Assembly: GCA_037349105.1 (NCBI GenBank)
Contig: JAYJMM010000099.1
Coordinates: 1,674,001 to 1,738,000, forward strand
Direction of reading: 5' to 3'
DNA from: Limnomonas spitsbergensis
Taxonomy: Eukaryota > Chlorophyta > Chlorophyceae > Chlamydomonadales
Length of the DNA stretch: 64,000 bases
The position numbers and the translations under genes were made by a program. Positions 1 to 10,863 of the stretch are shown here, in pieces; position 1 is the stretch's first letter, and every line of letters starts with the position of its first letter. The notes beneath the pieces are model-generated. The model did not search any database, was not told the origin of the DNA, and saw only the letters and a program-made list of their open reading frames with translations.

Positions 1-243
1 GGATGGGGTTGACCCTTGCACCAAAGTTATCCATGGCTTGCTCACACTTCCAGCTAACAATGACAAGGATAAAGTAACCTCCAACTCGACTGGTGTCGCA
101 CTATCTGCCAAGTGGATTGATCAGCCTGGTGCTGCGTCCCCTGAAACCCCTCCCCATCAGCATCCCCACCCTTGTGCCGCCGTTAACCAGCCCCCCACTC
201 TCTCACCCTTGTGTTGCCCTTACCCAGCCCCCCACTCTCTCAC

Positions 244-3200
244 CCGCTGCCCCGTGGATCAGTGCCGACAGCACCAGAGCAAATGCAGACCGTCCCTGTG
301 GTGACGACGGCTCCTCGCCCCCATCTCCTCCTAGGCCTCCGACAGCAGCAGCAGCCGGCAGCACCTCCGCCAGCTGCCTCTCAGCTTCCTCCAGGAAGAG
401 TGGGTCTGTTGCACGCGCCTGGTGCAGCAGGGCGGCAGCGAGGGCCAGGCCGCAACCAGGGGCTGCGCCCGCAGCTGTTGACCCTGTTGCCCGCTCCAGT
501 GTGACGCCCTCGCGGAAGCACTGCTCGCCGCGGCCGTGCTGCCCGGTGCGCATGCAGAACGCGCCGTACTCCTGCCAAGCCGCGGCAGAAGCGGCGGCGT
601 CAGCGCCGGCGAGCTGCAGCAACCTCCGCTGATGCAGCGCCTCTGCGCGTCCAGTCAGACCGGCCTGCTCACACTGCGCAGCCAGAGTTATCAGGCGGGC
701 CAGCTCCAGAGCTGCGGCCGCAGTAGAGGGGGCGCCAGCCCCCGCTGCGCTGGTCGCTGCCACTACACCAGCAGAGGCTGCCGCCGCTGAGGCGAATGAC
801 GCTGCCAGCTCTTCAGTCAAGACAGCGTGCAGCTCCTCGTGCAGCTGAGCAACCTGATCTGCCGTTGGGCCGTCGGCCCCGTCGCCTGCTTGGACACCGG
901 CATCGTGCAGCTTGCCGTACCGCTCTAGTGCGACGCGCACAGCAGCCTCCGCAATGGCCTCCCTCATAGCAGCATACCGCCCAGTGCCCTGCAGTTCCGT
1001 GGAGAGCGCGCGGGCGGACGGGACGGTCGACTCGCCGCCATCAGCCGCTGAGACTGCGCCCTCTAGCGCCATCTTACGTACTGCACCACCCATCTCAGAG
1101 ACAAGCCTGGGCGGGAAAGGTAAGGGTATTACAACAACATTTGTCTAACCCCCAACTCCTACACCCGAAGCCCTTAATTAAACCTCAAACAGTATCCAGA
1201 CTCTGCCCCTTGAGCATCTACTGCTGGTCAGCGTGCCTAGAATGTAGACTCAAATCCAGGCAACCCGCAGATTTACTGTGAGCTGGAGGCAAACAGGCCT
1301 ACAGTATCTATTTGGAATGCAAGGCACTGACCTACGGTATGCCTCCATTGCACCACCCGGCGGTACATATCGTGTCAATCCGGCCCGGAACTGCACGAGG
1401 CTGCCAAGCGGAGCCGCCGGCTTGGCAGGGGTCTTCCACACGGCTACCAGCGGCCGCAGCATGCTGACGGATAGCGAAATGGCGGAGCCAACCAGATGCC
1501 AGGCGCCAGGGGCAGTAGCCGGGCCAGCAGCGGGCGCTTCCTCAATGCATTTGGCCTTGCTGAGCACATGGAAGGGGTCATGGAGATACAGGGTTAAGGG
1601 TATAGGGGAAATAGGCCCCGTGTTGGTCGCCCGGTGGGCCCCCAAATGTGGTCAGATGCACGCATTTAAGTAACAGAGGCCCGTACTCATCAACGTCCTT
1701 TGCAGTGAGAATGAAATGTCTTAATCAGAGGTAAAGAGCGTCAAAATAATCCCGTCAAACCCGGAAACCAGCTCATAACCCGGAAACAGACGGGTCCCCA
1801 ACGTCTGGCCCAAGTCCCGTCACCAATCCTTACTTTCGGTTCCTTTGGCTATAATTCAGCCACATCTCGGCCTACTGCCCCTGCTGCTGCATGGGCCTAT
1901 ATCTGTAGCAGCAAGCCCCTGCTGCTGGCCGTAGGCCAATCAAGGTTTGGTCCCCGTTGGTCCCTTCCTGGCTAACCAGCGGCCTACCAAAGGGGGTCAA
2001 GTGCCCTCAAAAATTAAACCGTGCCTGTCTTGTCAGAATTCGCGATCGGGTCCAAACTTTGGCCCACAGACACAGGCCCAAGCAGAGTGGCTACCAACAC
2101 ATGGGGGCTGCAGCATGAGGCCAGGAGGTAGCTGAACAGTAGCCGAACTGAAGCCATGCCACACAGCCAAATAGTTATCGTCTGGCCCAGGTCCTGCACA
2201 TCACGGGCTGTTGTAGTTCAGGTTGCCATCGCATTTTCGCAATCCAGGATCAGTTCAACACTTCAGCTCCATCACAGCCTGCAGCTGGAGAGGCCGGTGC
2301 AGGGAGCCCTGCACCCTGGCTGTCCGGGCCTCCGGCTGTAAGAGGACTGGCCCAAGGCTAGCCGCCCAGAGGCCTCCACAATTGAGAGGGGGGGGGCAGT
2401 AGATACCGCCCCGATCCCCCAAACATTTCATGCCACTCACGGGTTGGCGATTGTGTAGGGCGGCAACACTGAGCGCTCAGCCCCAGACGAAGCAAAGGCA
2501 GCCAGGGGCACCTGCTCCTCGTGGCGAGCAGTGGAGCCCATTGCGAGCAGCGCCCCCGTCTCGTCAGCACCCCCCGTCATCGAGCCTGGGTAATTTAGGC
2601 AGGCAAGAGCAATGTGGGGGGAACGTTTAGGTCGTGGGGGTTATGGGGGGCATAAGGAGCATACAGTGCCAAAACAGGCATGGATAAATATTTAGGTCGT
2701 GGGGGGCATGGGCACATATTGTGGGAATGCATAGGTTGCGGGGGATATGGGGGGCATGCGGGGTACAAGGGTGCATATGGGGTGCATATGCCGCCTCAGT
2801 AGGGGGCAAACGCACCCCATGCACCCTGGGTGGCATATGAGGTTCATTTGGGAGCGTATGGCGGGTTTGCCCAACACAAAGGTGCACGATGTCATTCTGA
2901 ATGTGACGTATGACCAGATTACCAGAAGCGGATAAGCCAATGCACCAATGATGTTGTTCTCTCGATCGGAGCCAAGAGCATCACCCCCCCTCCATCCCCT
3001 CCACACCAGCATTCATCCCTTACTTCCTATGTCCTCTGCAGACCCCCCTCCGTCCCCTCCACACACATCGACATGCATGCATGCATCCACAGACAGAGCC
3101 TCAAAACCATCATCCCGACAAAGCCTCAAAACCATCGTCCACTCGTCTGTTTCCTCCAAACACACGCACACATGCATGCATCCACTCCATACATCCCACC

Positions 3201-6200
3201 GTGGCAACGTCCCCTCCTGTTACCTGCTGCATGGTAGTGCTCCCAAGCCGGATCCGCCAGCGTGTCATGCACCAAGTAGCGTGCAACCTCCAGCCTCAAG
3301 GGAAGACCGTCCTCCAGGTGATCCTGCGAGCAGCGAATGCAGAACGAAAAAGAAGGTGGATCAGGTACCATGCATCACGAATTCACAACAGTCGTCCAGG
3401 AGGTGTCTCCAGAGTGGCACCAGCTCCTTCACATCCCTAGTTTAGGGTTCATCTTCCCGAAACCCCTAGTTTAAGGTTCAGCTCCCCCACATCCCTGAAT
3501 TAGGGTATAGCCCCCAAACACCTGTACTTAGGATTTAGGGTTAGGGTCCCCCACATCCCTAGTTAAGTGTTTAGACTCCGGCTCATGAACCTCCCTTTTA
3601 AGGATTTAGGCTTCCGCATTTCCCAACGAAAAAATTCTAGCACATCCCTAGTCTAGGGTGTAGGGTTCAGCTCAAACACATCCCCGGTTCTGGGTTTAGC
3701 TCCCCCACGTCCTTAGTTTAGGGTTAAAGGGTGTTGCTGCCTCACATCACAAGCTTAGGCCTCAGGGTTAAGCTCCTGCACATCCTTAACCAAGGCTCTC
3801 CAGTCAAGCTCCCGCATGTCCCTATGCGAGGGTTTAGGTTCAGCTCTGATCGCAACTGAAGCATCCCTTTGCCCGCCCCCTGACCTCCAGGGACTTCCAG
3901 GAGGCAGTGCACCCCCCCTCAGTCACACACCCCTATGTGAGGTTTTAGGTGCAGCTCTGATCGCAATTAAAGCATCCCCTTGCCTGCCCCCTGACCTCCA
4001 GCGGTTTCCAGGAGGCAGTGCACCCCCCCTCAGTCACACACCCCTGCACGTGCGCACCTTCAATAAGCTGGCCTGCTCGCGGCTGATGCATCTCCGTGCC
4101 CGTGCCCCGACTGCCAGCAGGCCTCCGGGATGCACCGCATTGTCGGCCACCACAACAGGCGGACAACCATCCGGCAGCACCAACGCAATGCTCACCTGCC
4201 AAACCACGCACAAACAAACACATGCATGAACATCAGGAAACAATACATAATATTTGAACACACACACACCACACACACACACACACCACACACACACACA
4301 CATGCATGTGGACACTGACACAAATGCAAGTAATCGATATGTCAGTATAGCTGATGTTTTCCATGGCGCCATGCTCCAGAACGTATCCACAGTTCGAGCG
4401 CCCGGCTTGTGCATCCAAGCGCCTTTCCCCAATCTCTAAACCCTGAACCCTACGCCCTCAGGATTCACTCACGTTGATACGGCCGGGCGTCTTGCCCTCT
4501 CGCGCAGAATCGCTGGCAGCCTGCAGACCCGGAGGCACTGCACCCCAGCCTGCGCACACATATGAAGCGAAGTACGTATTTCAGGGTGCCTCGGGTACAA
4601 TTCAGGGACATCATAAGGGCTTCCGGCATCGGGCCGGAGGGGCCCGGTACAATAAGTCCTGCTGCTTGGCCCATTGACCGCAGGCCGGTCAGGGTTCCAT
4701 CCCTATCGACCCAGAGGGTGGCTGATCCCTGTGCTAATGGGGTCCTACTGTGACTCCTTCATACCTTTCGGCAGCATGACTCGCAAGAGTAGGCGCTCCA
4801 TTAAGGTGCCCCAGCAGCAGCAGGGGCAGCAGCAGGGGCAGCAGCACCTGTCGTGAGCCTCGACTCATGATCCATCTCCTTCCAGTGGAGCTCCCCCAAA
4901 CCTTAGCCTTTACCGCTATTTAAACCGGGAGATGTACGATTTTATGGTACATTTTAACTTCCAAGTGTCCTCCCTCAGGTGGTAAGGTGTGAATAAATTG
5001 CTTATGTGATGCTGCCCATAAGCACAGTATGGAAAAGAGCGATGGTGAGATGGGAAAGGCCACAGCCTTAGATGTCTAACGCATCAGAGAGTTTAGGCTT
5101 CATTATTTGACATCAGAGAGTTTGGCATAACAGATTAACTGTTGCGGTAGCCGGGAGATCGGCTGGGGTGATCGGCCCCAGAGACATGCCTGCTAAAATA
5201 TTGATTTCCGTCAGAAAATGGCTTCCACGATCGTGAATTACCGCGAGTATTTCCCACATCCAAAAGCTTAAATTTAAATTTCCTACATCTAAGAAATTTG
5301 AATCATTCACATCAAAAAAGTTCGATTTTGAGGGAAGGCCATTCAAATCTACATGATACATACTATGCACCGGCATGCGAACATATACAGGAGTCATGAC
5401 CCACCTGAGATGACGAGCTCCACAACATTGCACTCTTCAATCTCATCCTCCGGGATGTATCGCCACGGCATGGCCTCAGGCAGAGCCTCATCAGGGGCAG
5501 CAGCGGCGGCAGCGGCAGCCTCGTCAGCAGACATGCCCTCCGGCGGAAAGCGGACCGCCAAGGAGACACTGACCGCTGGGAACGTACCTTGAACCGCCTG
5601 GGGGTGGCATCAAGGAATAAGACTCAGGTCGCATCTTGAGGAAGGCACGTAACGATCGCCAATGATCGTCTTCGAGCACTCTAGCTACAATGTTCAGAAA
5701 CAACCCTACAGCCGGCAGGGCCTGGGTCCATAAGGTAGTCTGGTTGCTTGGGGCGCCATTAGGAGGTCAGTCAACCATTGGTACACATCTGTTCAGCGGT
5801 TACCGCCTGGCAGGCCCCGTAAGGTAGTCTGATCCGCACTAAAGCGAGCACCGAAGATTAGGTTCCTTTGACCGTTCCTGATAACCCCGATAAGCATGAA
5901 ACTGCGCGCATGGCAAAATAATCAGACAATGTTTAGAGGCAGGCTGCCAGTATATTGCTCTTCGTGTTCCCGGTTGCCCCCAGGAGCATGCCACGCAACG
6001 CCCAAGCCACAGCCAGGGCCAGTTAAGCTTAAGCCGGAACTCTGTTGGAAATGGTCAGGACCATGGTGGCTGGACACCATGGAAATGGTGGTTGGACAAT
6101 TGGTTGGACTCCATTTTTCGGACCCTGGTAGAGAAAATCCTGGTGAACATGGTAAAGACACGTAAGCCAGCCAGGTTCACAACCTTTCTTTTAGCGTCGG

Positions 6201-7144
6201 CGACAGCTATTTCTGAGGAGCAACATCTTGTGTAGCTGATAGGGTCCCCACTCATTACTACCGGGCCATATATATTAAACCATCGGAACACACTGGCTTC
6301 GATAGCACGCAGGCTGTTTGTGAAATTTTGCTTCCGTCATGCCAGCGAAGAAAGCTAGAGAGGACAATCAAAAGCAAACCTATTTGTCGGCTGAGAGTGG
6401 TGCAAATTGCGTGCAGGCCGGCGTGCGCGGGCGACATGGCATGGCAAACCCTGCCCGCCATGCATGCGTACATGCATGCGTGTGGCAGACACCGCCCACC
6501 AGGCATGCATGCACATGGGCCGTGGAGTCCCTGCATGCGCATGGGCCGTGGAGTCCATGCATGTGCATGGGCCATGTAGTCCATGCACTGGGCCGTGTCG
6601 TCCATGGTTCACCTTGAATGCAGAGACAGCACCAACATCCTCCACTACGTCCATGGTCAGACTCTGCAGCTCAAAGCCTGAGCTGCCGAGAGCCAGGGGC
6701 GCCATGTCGAGTGAGGCTGAAGCCAGGACGGTGCTGCTTCCCGCATCCATCACGGAGATACGGACTGTGGAATTGATGAGGTTGTGAAGGGTGTCCGGGG
6801 TGGTGCCCTGGCGGAAGGCCTGGCTGAAGTTGAAGGCGAACGTTCCGTTCGGATCGGCCCCCACAGGTTCACTCCTCAGGGGGGCAAACTCCCCTGGGTA
6901 TGAAAGGACAAGCAGCACCTTGGCCGGTGCTGGGGCAGCGCTCGCATCAACTGCGACCTGAGGGAGCCAGGAAAGCGGAGGTTGGCTGGGTCACTGACAT
7001 ATAAATATGTCGAGTTTCGAATGTGTGTTGCTGTGCGCTTACCAGCTCCAGCTGAGCTGACGCAACGGTAACTTTGATGAAGGCACCGAACGGGTTCGTG
7101 TCTGGCCGAGGTGCCGCTGGTATTTCATCTTTCTTCGGAGGCAT
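244..7144 (-). CDS. CFAP70: CFAP70, cilia- and flagella-associated protein 70 (5' nine exons; continues off the left edge)
   Basis: Nine exons, in transcript order: 7144-7043, 6957-6613, 5597-5405, 4549-4473, 4195-4058, 3323-3224, 2585-2441, 1559-1332, 1106-244. All junctions are GT-AG and every phase matches, giving about 730 codons without a stop. The start is MPPKKDEIPAAPRP at 7144. Residues about 15-170 resemble the N-terminal C2-like domain of CFAP70. The last exon has the family's block before the TPRs (AYRRLVSEMGGAVRKM, then TGRYAAMREAIAEAAVRV) and a TPR with AWQEYGAFCMRTG and GEQCFREGVTLE, collinear with animal CFAP70 (known family: axonemal protein linked to outer dynein arms). The donor at 243 is phase 1, so more TPR exons lie outside the window. 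The start is 184 bp from the divergent FKBP gene. Introns hold minisatellites and one interspersed repeat. Exon edges are inferred, not tested by cDNA. Confidence 0.85.
1835..1990 (+). repeat. Common interspersed element, copy in CFAP70 intron
   Basis: Carries the shared core: TATAATTCAGCCACAT, GCAGCAAGCCCCTGCTGC, GGCCGTAGGCCAATCAAGGT, TTGGTCCCCGTTGG. See the finding on this family. Confidence 0.7.
3420..3850. repeat. Degenerate TTTAGGG-bearing repeat in CFAP70 intron
   Basis: About ten loose units of CACATCCCTAGTTTAGGGTT followed by a pyrimidine tract. TTTAGGG is the telomere unit of many green algae and plants, but here it sits inside a longer unit, so a telomeric origin is uncertain. Confidence 0.6.
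3821..4042. repeat. 111-bp tandem duplication in CFAP70 intron
   Basis: Two copies (3821-3931 and 3932-4042) containing GACCTCCAG and AGGAGGCAGTGCACCCCCC, about 90% alike. They end 15 bp from the donor of the exon at 4058-4195. Confidence 0.85.
4255..4306. repeat. CA microsatellite
   Basis: A (CA)n tract interrupted by CACCACAC, within a CFAP70 intron. Confidence 0.95.
6440..6612 (-). repeat. GCATGGGCCGTGGAGTC minisatellite abutting a CFAP70 donor
   Basis: Four to five units of GCATGGGCCGTGGAGTCCAT with GCATGC spacers. The array runs right up to the donor of the exon at 6613-6957. Confidence 0.8.
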
Positions 7145-7328
7145 TGTGAATTATCAATAGCACCTTTGCCAAGACGTGCAAAATTACACTTGGGTTTTCG
7201 AAGGGCCGTACTCGATGCTCTTGTACCGCTAAACCTCCATCCATCTCATCGAGTTATCCGCCTATCCGTCAGCAACAGACAGGTGAGCACAGACTAATCT
7301 TTGGTAAAATCCATCCCCTATCATCATT
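7145..7328. promoter_or_regulatory. Shared divergent promoter region, CFAP70 / FKBP13-like
   Basis: This 184-bp gap separates the two start codons of divergently transcribed genes, so it must hold both 5' UTRs and probably a bidirectional promoter. I see no clear TATA box or named motif. The role is inferred from layout only. Confidence 0.45.
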
Positions 7329-10074
7329 ATGGCACTCTCATTCCGAGCGATCTCTTCTACATCCTGCGTCAGCCGCAGCGCAAAAGTAGGAGGAGTGGCG
7401 ACCTGATCTCGAACCTGATCCCGGCACGGCCAGCCTCATCAGGCGCCTCCCGTGACTACCCAATTCCTTGCACACGCAGATTTAAATAAATATCTGGACG
7501 ACTAGTTCCTTGCACCCCGTCCACAGGCGTTCCGGTCCGTCACCTGCAATGCGACACCCATGCGGCCCCATCAGCAGCTGCAGCAGCAGCAGCAGCAGAC
7601 GTCCCCCGTGAGCCGCCGTGCCCTGCTCAGTGCCACCGCCACCACCGCCCTGTGGCTGAGCCGGCAGCGCTCCGCCATGGCTGCCTATGGCGCCAGCTGC
7701 ACAGAGTTCAAGACCGCACCCAATGGCCTGCAGTGGTGTGAGACGTCTGAGGGCACAGGTCCCGCCCCCGTTAAGGGCTCGCTGATCAGGTGCGCCAATG
7801 CCTCTACTTCCCTGGTGCATCCCATCTGTGCATGTTCGTTGCACGTTTCCATGATGGGGCTGACGTAATTGAGAAGGGTACCATTCCCTGCTGGTACAAT
7901 TCCCTTTCTCTAGCCTTGTTACCAACTTTCTTGGCATGTAGCCAAGGGATCTTGGTTCAGCAAGCTCCGCTGCTTGAGCCACTGGCCAAGGTCTGGTCCC
8001 CATTGGCCTGTGGTGGCTGCCTGGCAGCAGGCCAATGGAGGTCTGGTGTCAAAGAATACCACTGGACAAAACGCTCTCCTTCAGCCACTCACTGCCTAAC
8101 CTTATCTCACTGGATATGATGATCTCATGAATCCTATCTGTCCATTCTGTGTCCTCTGTACACCTGGAGCACAATTGTTTCTGTCATGGCAGCCTGAGGA
8201 GCAACGGCCTCATGATATAACCGAGCTTTGAGACAGGTACAAGTTTAGTCATGATAATGCGTGAGGAAATAAGGGTTCTCTTCAACCTTCAAATGTACAC
8301 CTGGGCAGGTGCCACTACAATGGTCGTCTGAAGAGCAATGGCGTTGTGTTTGACAGCAGCTACGAAAGGGGCAGGCCCCTGTCTTTCAAGATTGGCAACG
8401 GGGAGGTGATCAGGTGAATACAGAGCCTGACCGTTCCTTAACAATATTTTCTTGGCATTGCTAGCCTATAGAAGCGCACCTTAGGCTGCATGAATGGGTA
8501 TCCCTGTACATTGATGGCCCAGCCCTACACCCATAGAGCTATACTTGCAGGAAATGCTGTAGCATCAGTCAGAATTTTTTGATTGTGAGTAAGCTTTTTT
8601 GTGTGAAGCCTTCTTGAGACCCAATCACGCTAGCTGTTATACTGACTTATCTTTCTGATTAGAGGCCGGTATATTTACAAGCAATGGCGAGAGCGACGGC
8701 TGTTTTTTGCACCAGAAACGGCTATCACTACTGTAGTTTGTTTTCCCCTGAAACCAATTAAATTGCAATCAGTGGTTTGCTCTGAGTCACATAGTATCTA
8801 CTAAGCTCCTGAGGTTCGAGGCACCGGTACACGCTGTCTGTGCGGTGAACAGCACTACACTCTGTTTTGGCTTTGTTTTCAGGATTGGGGGGCGAAGAAC
8901 TTCGTTATCAACCATTTGTTTCCTAAAGACACAAACGAATTTCAACTGAGACTTAGGTGCCCTCCAGCCCTGCAAGTGTAGTCTTGCTGATCCTCCTTAA
9001 CCCTGCTAACCTTGCTAACTGTGCAAGGGTAACTCTGCAGACCTGTCCCTCTGATGAAAGCTGTTGATTGGTTTGGGCAGTGCTGTAGCTACAATTGACC
9101 TCAGGTGTCTCATTCACGTGCCGTATTGGGCGATAAACGGCCGTGATGGTCGGCCTTCTGACGGTGCCGCAAATATTTGATAGTCTTCCGGCCAAAATTT
9201 GCTGTTTTACGTTGCACTTGAGTCCCTTTTACGAAGTTAGAGCCCAACATCTGTCACGTGCCTTTTTTCCGCTCAGGGGCTGGGACATTGGCATCTTGGG
9301 CTCTGAGGTGGAGGTGAGATTGGTAGCTCATGGTTCCTGGATGTCGTGTGAAGCAATGTGTTACAAGCGGGGTCCGTAATGTCATTGAAGGGATCTCTAG
9401 GAATGACTGCTTATTTCAGGTTGATTAAGCTACCACCTGGCCTGTGGTCGGGAGGGCTTGATGCAGCAAACCCTGTTGCTTGGGCTGTCGGCCAATGGCC
9501 ACCTCAAGGCCACTTCGGACCTATGTAAATTTGCAGCACACAGAGGTGGCCTCCTGGCAGCCACCTGAACGAGGTTTGGTGTGCACACTTAACTGAAACT
9601 GAAGCGCCCTAAAATAAACTGTGTTGCACCTGGGGCACTTGGTCGTAGTAGGCTGTCATGATTTCATGAAGCTGGCTTTCATACCAAGGCCCTGTAAGCG
9701 AGTCATGAGGCATGTGCTGGGTGCAGGGCAGTGCCCCCTTCATGAACGAGTAAACAGATGCCTTCTTGGCGTGCCATCTGAACGTGTGCTTTGCGCAGGA
9801 CTTTCCCCTCACATGTTGTCTGGCAGGCATAAAAGGCTTCGTGATTGGGGATAGCCCTCTTGACCGGACACCTGGGCATGTGCAGGGCGCAGGGCATTCC
9901 CCCACGAAAAGCTTGTTTTTTCCCCATGCGCAGGGCATTCCTCCCATGAAGGAAGGCGGCAAGCGCACCATTGTTATCCCCGCTGAACTGGGCTACGGGC
10001 AGCGTGGAGCCGGTGGTGTTATCCCACCCAACGCGGTGCTCGAGTTTGATGTCGAGCTGCTCGCCAGGAGGTGA
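7329..10074 (+). CDS. Thylakoid-lumen FKBP-type peptidyl-prolyl isomerase, FKBP13-like
   Basis: Five exons: 7329-7385, 7527-7789, 8309-8413, 9277-9313, 9934-10074; 200 aa, all GT-AG and in phase. The N-terminus ([19 protein letters not shown]) is a typical stroma-targeting peptide. It is followed by a Gln run, then a twin-arginine lumen signal ([10 protein letters not shown] at about 49-50) ending near SAMA (about 68-71), so Tat export to the lumen is expected. The FKBP fold follows: [51 protein letters not shown]. The Asp, Trp, Tyr and Phe of the active pocket are present. The N-terminal Cys pair of plant FKBP13 is kept (Cys77, Cys90). The second pair, normally just after the GDRGAG-type loop, is absent. 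Plant FKBP13 is known as a redox-regulated isomerase that binds the Rieske protein. Another lumen FKBP subclass is possible. Intron 3 (8414-9276) is T-rich and unremarkable. Confidence 0.88.
7945..8075 (+). repeat. Common interspersed element, copy in FKBP intron
   Basis: Core TTCAGCAAGCTCCGCTGCTT, then GGTCTGGTCCCCATTGGCC and GTGGCTGCCTGGCAGC. Confidence 0.7.
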
Positions 10075-10863
10075 TAGATGACGACGACATCCAGGCCTTG
10101 CTGAAGCAGAGTTGTTTTCTTGTGGCACGGCTTGGCCATATATCAGCTACCTCATGGCCTTGGCCGGAGTCTGCCTGAGTGGCTAGCCATGCCTCTTGAT
10201 GTACAGTAATCCTTATGTGGCATGCTCCAAGAGCCTTTCGGATAATTTCGGATACACTGGAATGCATTTTCAGGGCGAAGCTCCCAGATGCCTTTACGGC
10301 GTATATATAATTCGTAATGCAGACTGATACGATATGCTGTAGGAGACACATGGTGTCTGTCTGTGTTGACAATGAGTTGCGGACTTGAAGTAATGGTATG
10401 TGAATAAAATCACCGAATTTCAATGCATGAAACCTCATCACAGCCCGGATGCAGCCACTTTTGTATTCTGAACTTGAAGGCTGTGTCCTGTGGGCTGTAT
10501 GCATGACCAAGCAGTAGGAGGCAACAGTAAACACCAAAAGCTTGGTAGCATCATTGATATGAGAGCTTAATACGTTTGCAATTGTGATTTACACAGTGAC
10601 AATCTCTGGGTCATATGAGAGGAAGCAGATAGAGAGGACGTGATGCTCCCTGGTGATGCTGATGAACAAGTAGCCCTTATGCCGTCAGTAAGTGTTGGCT
10701 GTCGAATTTGAAATTCAAATCGTAAGGTGGGGGCCACGCGGCGCTTCAATGTGCCATTGTGCCTATCATATCAGCTCGTTGCCTGCAGTGCGTGCGCCAG
10801 GGGTCGTGCGCCCGAAATACTGAGAAGTCTTAAGACTGTGGATATATCTTTACGTCAGTCCCG
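10075..10863. other. Intergenic region between the FKBP and MRNIP genes
   Basis: No credible exon on either strand. It must contain the FKBP 3' UTR and the MRNIP promoter. An AATAAA-like hexamer lies near 10403. Short ORFs here lack splice-site support. Confidence 0.5.

Noticed and set aside
203..632. Plus-strand ORFs opposite the first kilobase
   Set aside because: Shadow frames of the GC-rich CFAP70 TPR exon on the minus strand.
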